This document shows positions 56,114-64,000 of a DNA stretch of 64,000 nt, piece by piece. This DNA comes from Hymenolepis diminuta. Its lineage: Eukaryota; Platyhelminthes; Cestoda; Cyclophyllidea; Hymenolepididae. The stretch is taken from the NCBI GenBank assembly GCA_900708905.1, contig CAADRB010000024.1, positions 552,333 through 616,332 on the forward strand, given 5' to 3'. Position numbers and translations under genes: made by a program. Under the pieces are notes generated by a model. That model made no database searches. It worked only from the letters and a program-made list of their open reading frames with translations, and had not been told where the DNA came from. Numbering within the stretch: the first letter of the stretch is position 1; each line of letters begins with the position of its first letter.

Positions 56114-59100
56114 CATGCTGACTAACCAGGATAACATGAGCACAGGGAGGACCAATAATAATTTTGAACTCCAGATACACTCATCTCCAGGTATCGAGTT
56201 ATGGCTCTGTAGTTGATTCCTCTCACAGTTGTACTCTTTAACGCGTCCTCCTCCACCTTTTCAATTTTCATTTCCCCTAATCAATGCCTGTTTAGATCAC
56301 GCTTCCTACATTACGGTATTAGTCATTTTGTGTTTTTTGATTTTCAGATGAGCAACCAATAAAATCACGATCTGACAATTAGGACAGCGCAATTATGAGT
56401 TAACATATGCGCTCGATTGTATGCCAAAATTTATTTAAATTTGATAATTAAAGATTGTTGTCAAACCGCGTCCAAATCTAATGCACCTGTGATATGCGAG
56501 AGTACATCTCGATGAGGCATCCACCACTTTGAAATCGGCCATGGTACAATCAAGGATGATAGGCGTTTTTTGAAAGATAGGGATTAGATCCAATCACTTG
56601 CCTTCTTAATTCATAAGGGATTTAGCTTGCCTTTATATGAATAACTATTTTACTCATTTTATTGATTAATTTTTAAAACTTATTAAATCAAAATGCGCTG
56701 ATGGAACAGTGCGTTCCCTATGACGTGGATGGTCAATGCAGGAGGCGACTCCAGGATACTCAAGTATTTCCTTAATGAGTTGAAGAATTTCGTATTCAAT
56801 TAAAACTTTCAAATATCGCACAAATACCCAGATAACCTCCTGGAATTCGAAATACGAATATTTTGCGGCTCATGCTTCCAAAATGAGGCTATTTTTATTG
56901 ACAGATGAGTAATGGGTCACATTCCTTAGCGAGACAAACTATTTGTCCATTTTATTATCTATGGGAAATACGACGTTATATATGGTCCAGTGATATCTAT
57001 CTCCAAACATTGCCAACCAAATTAAAACATTTCTTCTGAAAAAATGAAGATTTGAAGTAAATTAACATAGTTGAGCGTCAAAATTCTGAATTAATTTACT
57101 TCATTTTCACATAATGTTACATAAATATCTGTTTTCGATAAGAGAGGTCACGGCGTATTCGCGCTTAGCTTTCAAGGGAAGTGATCTAGAATTTGTGAAA
57201 ATCGTAAATTGCTGGCCAAATTCATTATCTCGACCAGACTTTGTTCTTTGTGTGCTAGATGTTTCCTTAATCAAGGCTCGTAAATAGTAGTTCCGACGCC
57301 CATTCGAAAGTATGTTTATAAACATCTGACCAGCGGTTTCATGTTTTCTTAAGAAATGGTTTAAAATAGTTAGTGGAATGTGATCTTTCAACAAGTTAAC
57401 CGCAAAACAAATATTATGAGATGCCAAGCAAACTATTACTGAAGAATCGAAAGTGGACTAAGCTAGATACCACGTCAGCACAACAGAAACACTCCTTAGC
57501 ACGCATGCCGGCACGGGCGTACAGGAGCCAATCAAAAGCTGCGGAGGATAGAAGTGGCTTTTGTGCCAAGATGACGGCGTCCTGTAACTTCAATTTTACT
57601 TTGTCCACTTTTCTGTCCTTATTGCTCTTTTAAACCTACGTGCCATTCCGTTCTATCACGCATTGCCTATAAGAGTCTAAATAATAATTCTTCTATAGAC
57701 CACACTTCCTACAATGAGAGCGATAGGCGATGATTTAAAAATGTGCCATCAGTCAGATACTGTTCAAAAAATTTGGCAAAATGACTCAACTATCACTTAC
57801 TTAAAATTTTAATCTTAGATTATTTCGTTGATTTCTCATAAATATTACAATTTTAACGAAAGAGTGTTGAAATATACACGAAAAAAGTCATATCAAGCAA
57901 TTAAGCTGTTCTTTTCGTAATCATTTAACGGAGATTTACGGCGATGTACTTCATCGATTTTTTGATTGTGCTGTTCGAATACCATTCAGTTAAGCAGGTG
58001 ATTAGGAAGCTGAGTGATGGCACTAGATCTCATTGCACTCAAGTTGAGAAATGGAAACCACCGCTGCTACCATTAATTTGCGCATATGTCTAGAAGATGG
58101 GTGTCCTGAATTAAGCCATTCCCAGTCACGAAATCTAGTTTAGTTTAAGGCTTATAGTTACGATGGTGGTAGTAATGCGATATTAATGAGGTCGATTGGG
58201 CGTATTACTCTTATCAAATTAAGCAGAGGTCTGAGGTCAGGCCACATGATTAATTATAATTGAATGATCAGAGTGACTTCTCACGTTGTTTTTAGCGATA
58301 CATAGAGGAAATTTCAAGATAGTCTTTGAAATGTTTTCGTCAAGGTGAATATATGCTTATAAATAATTTTTAAATATTACGGGAAACAGCGCCGATTTCT
58401 TAAAGTGTTTACTTGATTTAATATGAATTATAACAGTACTATAGTCAGCAGATGTTTATCAAAACCTGGAGATTAGAAATGACTGATTGGCGATAAAATC
58501 TCGAGTACAGTGTCCACAGACAGTCCGGCTATGTATGTATGTGTATGTTTGCACATGGATACCTAAGCAAACACCAATCATGACTGGCGTCTAACGAAAA
58601 AATTTTTTGAATAGTAATTTAATTTATTTATCAATGAATTGGGGTAGCTTCCCGGCCATCTCTGTATTGATTAAGCGACATGAGTAACTTGACCTATTCC
58701 ATTATTCAATCGATGTGGCTTCGGTTCTCATAACTTTATCGCGGTTAAGATTGAACTATTATACGTTTTCGTTCTGACAAGAACTTGTATTTTTCCTTCT
58801 TCCAACTAGGATCTCAGTGTTTTAGATAGTAAAAGTTTTCCTTCGGATATTCTTAGAATGGATAAAATGCGCATTATTAATAACTCATGATCCAGTTCAA
58901 ACGGCCTACACTAGGTTAAGTCAGAAGAAAGTCAGGTAGAATCAGCATACATTTATTACATTATCTGAACTCAGTATCAATTTCCTTTCGGATTTTTGAA
59001 AGAGACAAATAACCTCAATGTTGGAATAGACTGCAAAATCTTGTAAAAAGCTAGAGTAGATTAAAAATGACGCTAAATATGAACAAAAGAAGGAGCAAAG

Positions 59101-60118
59101 AAACAGCGGAAGCGTATTTTGTAAACAGCATTTACGGTACTCGCACTATTATATGACGCACCTAGTTCTACTTTAGAGAGAAAAATACTAAATGCTTTAG
59201 CTAATTGAATTGACTTATTGCCATGAGCAAAATACAACAATTTTTTAAATATGACTAACTTGTCAATTCTTTTAAATAAAAAGTGTTTTCCAATATTCGC
59301 ATAAAATTGGACCTGGAAATTTCGATCTTGAAGTGGGAAGGTTTCATAGATCTCAAGTTGCGATTGGTACATTTTGTCTTTATGGCATTACTGGCAAGAA
59401 ATATTTGAGTTTCACAGCTGGCTGGGTGAAAAATTACCTGAACTTCATAATAGAATTCTAGTCAGTTTGATACCTGAAGAGAATGCAAATTATCGAATAC
59501 AGAAAAATAGGTTAAGAATAATTCTATTATTAAAACTCCAATAGTTGACGATTTTATATTCTGATCTCACAAGTGATTAAATAAATGAATAGTGTGATAG
59601 CAAGTTGTATTAATGTATCTAAAAACAAATATAGGGTTAAACAAGTGAAAATAATTCATATTGAAAATCATCATCAGTGATATCAAGCCAGGAATTCTTT
59701 TCACTTCTTGTGAGATCTAAGTTAGTTTAAAAATAAATTCTTCCTTGTGTTTTTCTGTTATTGATCAATTCACATGAAAATGAGTTAATATTGTTTCATG
59801 TTAATCATAAATAAATAATGCGTAGGTCAAACATAGCAAGCAATTTATCTGTTACGCAGGAGACTGAGAATATGGAAGATATTAGTTTCCTGACGTCCAA
59901 TTGTTTAAAATGGATTTAGTGATGGCTTTATATTAGCCCATCTTATTTGCCAGAATATCATAAAGAGAAGTACGAAAGAGCATAAATTAAATAATATCAC
60001 AAGAATGAAATTAAATTAATTCATATAATTGGCAGTAGTGATATGTTATGAATAGTTGATTATTTCATTTGTTAGAAAACAAGTAATTTTCCTAAAAAAT
60101 GGCATCTAATTACAATTT

Positions 60119-60407
60119 NNNNNNNNNNNNNNNNNNNNNNNNNNNNNNNNNNNNNNNNNNNNNNNNNNNNNNNNNNNNNNNNNNNNNNNNNNNNNNNNNN
60201 NNNNNNNNNNNNNNNNNNNNNNNNNNNNNNNNNNNNNNNNNNNNNNNNNNNNNNNNNNNNNNNNNNNNNNNNNNNNNNNNNNNNNNNNNNNNNNNNNNNN
60301 NNNNNNNNNNNNNNNNNNNNNNNNNNNNNNNNNNNNNNNNNNNNNNNNNNNNNNNNNNNNNNNNNNNNNNNNNNNNNNNNNNNNNNNNNNNNNNNNNNNN
60401 NNNNNNN
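60119..60407. other. Assembly gap (289 N)
   Basis: Run of undetermined bases. Translations reported across it are meaningless. Confidence 1.
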
Positions 60408-63400
60408 CAACTCGAAAAAGGGTAGACAAAAATGGTCAGAATGATAAAATAATTTTAGTACAATTAAAAAATTCAAAATCGAATAAATAGCCATATTACT
60501 AAAGCACCATGGGGTGTAATATACGAAAGCTACATGTATTAACCAAATAAATTACAAACCAATATAAATGATATGGCAAAATAAAAGGATGTTTAAAATG
60601 TAAACAGCATAAGCAAAATTCATAAATCACGGCGTTTCCTATACCATTTATTGAAATTTGATATTAAGAAATTTCTAATAATTAATAAATAGCTGAATGA
60701 CTCTATCAAAATTTGACATTTAGCATCTTTTTTAAAATATAATTGTCGAAACAGTATTTTATATTTTAGTCCAATAATATAACCTTTAATTTTGCGTGTT
60801 GTTTTAACAAACTTTTTCCAAGTGCAACCATTCTTATACTTTGGCGAATTTACGTGGTGTTTGCTCGACGTAGGGGCATAGTTTTGTTAGGATTTAAGGC
60901 ATTAATGGTTGAGTAAATTCCCAGGTTTGTTTCAGATAGAGTTAATTTTTTAAGGTGACTGCATAACTAGCTTTTCTTAAAATTTCTAATGCCTCGACAT
61001 ATTACGTCGTCGCTATATCAAATGGAATTTCTTTCGGAATTTATTTTACTAGAGAAGCATTACTGATTATTAGTTATTTACCTAATAATATAATAGCCGG
61101 GCTTTCTTTCCATCATTTAGTGCTTATGTCTCAAGACTAGAATGTTGACAGGTATCATGTTTTTAATCAAATAGTTTGCAATTGTGGTTTATTGATTATT
61201 ACAAATTACCCGTTACTTGACATCAGCACAATTTACGATATTGTCTGGGGATTTATTTTACCCTTCAACAAGCAGCATGAATTTAAATTCTTTTTATTCT
61301 ATATATTCTATTCTCCTATTGGGGCCTCATAATGTACTGACTTCGCTCACTTTACAGTTAAGTTGGGGATTCTTAGTTTCAGTCAACATTTGCATGTATC
61401 ACTGTATGTTAATGCTGGATTCTGATAGGCGGAATAACTATTCTGTGACTAATAACTGATAAACTCGGTATTTGTGGAAACTTAACAAAGATTGTTTATA
61501 TAAATACCAATTTCTAAATTTTCTTCATTGTGTGATTTGCGTGACGGTGAGATGCCTTCATTCACAACTTTTGTTTTAGGCATGATCTTGGTGGCCACTG
61601 ATGATTAACCGTCTCAGTTTACGTCTATGTTTGATTAAGAGTCCTTCTCAAATAATAGTCTAATAAAGAAAATATTGGAAACGTATGATCATTAAAGGCC
61701 AAGGAATAAGTCGAGTATTTAAAATTTTAAACATTCTGATGTACGTAACGGCAATTGAATTTGGATTTATAATGTCACGCTATGCGCATTGATTCACGCC
61801 AATAGAGATCTTACGCGCTATCAAATAAACATAATCCCATAAAATATATATTTTTTACTATTTATTTTCCAGATCAGATGGGACTTTCAACAAAGAGTCA
61901 TTGGAGGAGAGCATTCGGAACTATATTATTGGCCCACTTTGCTCTTCGGTTTAGCGGTGATTTCGTAAGAAATCTGGCAAAAATAAAATTCTATCAATCT
62001 TAACAAAAGTGGAAAAATTTTTACTGGGCATGAAATGATTCGATTTATCCTCCAAGTAAAGACGTTGCTTTTCGAAAATAATTGCTACATGAATTTTTTT
62101 AAAAATCGTTTTTTTTCGCAGGAAGTAAAAATCTTAGTCGAATTCGTCGCAGATGACGACAACTCCCTTGTTTTTAATTTTTATTTTAGAGAATTCCTCG
62201 AACAGCAGCATGCCAATTCTTAACATTCTTTGGGATAACGGAAACGGAAGGAGAAGTATATCAATTATCTCCACACAAAGTGTGCTGGAAAATGAAAGCA
62301 ATTTGAAATTTTATTTAAACCTTTTAAGTAAAAAATGAACTCTCATTTAAAGTGTGTATAATTTCAAAATTTACCCAAATTGAATATCCGCACAAAATTA
62401 CTTTCAATTCTTAACTAAATATGAATGCCATAAAAAGAAAAAAATATCACTTAAACGGTGATTTAAAGGAGGAAAAAAGATGACAATTAACGAATAAAAT
62501 TCTTCCTCTACAGGATCATTTGCCATGGAAAATGAAATGAAACCTGATATTTACTTACGATTCCGATCATTGAAAAAAGCAGTTATTGCAAGAAAATAAA
62601 GCTGACCGAAATGCAGTTTGCTGGTAACATTTCTATGACATGCTGCTATGTTAAAATGTAGCCGCTATTCTGACTGTAATATGATACCGATAAATCAAGG
62701 TGATATGACGAAGCACAGGATTAAATTAACCAATTAACGGGGTTTGAACATCATATAGATGATCTCACTCATGTACCTGGAGGTCAAATCATGAAACCTT
62801 AACATCAGAACATTACACGGTAACAGTGCTCAAAGGAGAAATATGGACAATCTAATGTTTTCAAAACTAGATTTATAATCACAATGCTCTAACTTCAAAA
62901 CTATTTTTCATGGTCCCCTATTTGTTTCTAAACCTATAGAACTCGCTTCCTGTTGTCTTTAAATCAACGCTTCCCATAATTTAAAACCTGCGGACATTAA
63001 AGTATCTCTAATCCCCAGAAAAACTACTTTTATAATCTGATAAAATTATCCTAGTAGGATACTATAACCTTTACCAAATCAGAAGAACGAGAGTTGGGAT
63101 GGACGGGCGGTGTATTGGAGAGAGTGGTAGGAAGGAGAGCAATGAAATGAAGCAGCAAGACTAACCCTTCTTGATTAGATGACACCAGTCAATAAGCATT
63201 GAACATTGCCGACAAGCGCTTGCTGCAAATCAGGAGGCAAATCGTGAAATTTGAATTTTGGGAAAGAGAGATTATGCTAATTTTATAGAAGGAATTCTTC
63301 CGGTCAGTTGCAATCAATGTGAACTGACTGAATTTAAGGGTTAGGAACAGGATTTAGATACACTGAATGTACTCAAGCTTCATCTCTCTGCAGTGAATTT

Positions 63401-64000
63401 TCGATAACTAGAATTTTGGGTCAGCGCCTGGATCAATGCAGTTATTGGCTAACAAGTTAGTCAATCATTTACCACGTATTGCATTCCAAATAAGCAAATT
63501 AGTTTATCTTGAGTAGCTGCAGTCGTAAAAACCGGAAACTGAGGGGAGGATTACCGGTGAACTAACCGTTTTACATCTAGCAGAGGCGCTAAATTTAGCA
63601 TTTTGAACACTATCAGAGACGGATCGTTGTATGCTGGATTATATCAGATAATCTCTTAGCTCAGAAAAGAATAAGACTAAAATATCATGTCAGTTTCGAC
63701 TACAACATCTTCGCGAAAACTTCCAATGTGACATTTAGAATTTTATATAAAATTTTCTCGTGCAAACGATACACTTTCTAAATCACATGATTTCTTTTCT
63801 TCTTCACTTCCATTATTTCTTATTTGTGGCACTGGCATTTACAAAGACCAAGGGATAAATTCCTATGACTCTGCCCGATTGTTAATTTTTTCAAATTTTA
63901 ACGTAATAAATGATTTATGAATGCATATTCCCAATTTATTGCTAAAATTTGGGGAAATGGCCACTATACATAATTAAATATACATTTATTAAATATTTAT
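60408..64000. other. Gene-poor region, 3.6 kb
   Basis: No supportable gene. A stretch at 61874-61967 is bounded by acceptor-like TTTCCAG and donor-like GTAAGA, and 62192-62330 follows ATTTTAG, but all frames look equally plausible and no family is recognisable. Confidence 0.45.

Larger units (their letters stand above)
53240..60118. other. Gene-poor region, 6.9 kb
   Basis: Begins with the MED26 3' UTR (AATAAA at about 53580). After that I find no gene. Open frames of 60-106 codons at 55.1, 57.1-57.6 and 59.1 kb lack splice context and familiar sequence. Contents noted: a tRNA-like relic at 53400-53472 and a repeat at 56030-56113. Confidence 0.5.

Noticed and set aside
57107..57608. Overlapping minus-strand frames of 64 and 106 codons
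   Set aside because: No recognisable domain and no splice signals that join them; composition is similar to the flanks.
60072..60494. Long open frames at the N run
   Set aside because: Artefact of translating undetermined bases.
61874..62340. Apparent exon pair near 61.9-62.3 kb
   Set aside because: Three different frames give plausible peptides; the only in-phase joins need a 20-bp intron or end at once in a stop.
1..64000. CRISPR arrays, bacterial operons, rRNA genes, viral genes
   Set aside because: None seen. The window is consistently animal nuclear DNA with spliced genes.

Overview
The window reads as nuclear DNA of an invertebrate animal. It is AT-rich, its genes are split by short introns (37-70 bp) and a few long ones, spacers are large, and there is one assembly gap (N run 60119-60407). 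Every recognisable gene is a eukaryotic housekeeping gene. Three features suggest a parasitic flatworm, perhaps a tapeworm: splice-acceptor-like sequence 0-2 nt before several start codons, two same-strand genes 62 bp apart, and short LTR-type elements resembling the TRIMs described from taeniid cestodes. This placement is an inference and was not tested by any search.

Layout, left to right. 515-2210 (+): the 3' part of a TPRG1L/hSac2-domain gene. 2988-5126 (+): an intronless kinesin-14 motor. 7174-9035 (-): an ankyrin-repeat methyltransferase resembling fungal RMT2. 10725-12807 (-): CENP-S/MHF1, head to head with GOSR1 (13187-14267, +). 14.3-24.4 kb: gene-poor, with at least three copies of a TRIM-like LTR element. 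24386-29335 (-): a lysocardiolipin acyltransferase (LCLAT1-like), directly downstream of mitochondrial ribosomal protein S12 (29398-32354, -). MRPS12 is head to head with DR1/NC2-beta (32707-33925, +). 35505-42306 (+): a large gene I do not recognise, with a run of tiny introns and one 2.5 kb last exon. 45625-49575 (-): FITM2 (FIT2), head to head with MED26 (50129-53239, +). 53.2-64 kb: no supportable gene.

Most genes were rebuilt exon by exon by matching reading phase across GT-AG or GC-AG junctions and checking the joined protein against what I know of each family. Four of about 35 introns need a GC donor to keep both phase and family alignment, which is unusually many. Three gene pairs are divergent with 352-553 bp between start codons, so shared promoters are likely. 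Two genes act in lipid metabolism at the ER (LCLAT1, FITM2) and two in RNA polymerase II regulation (DR1, MED26). I see no functional cluster beyond ordinary animal gene neighbourhoods.
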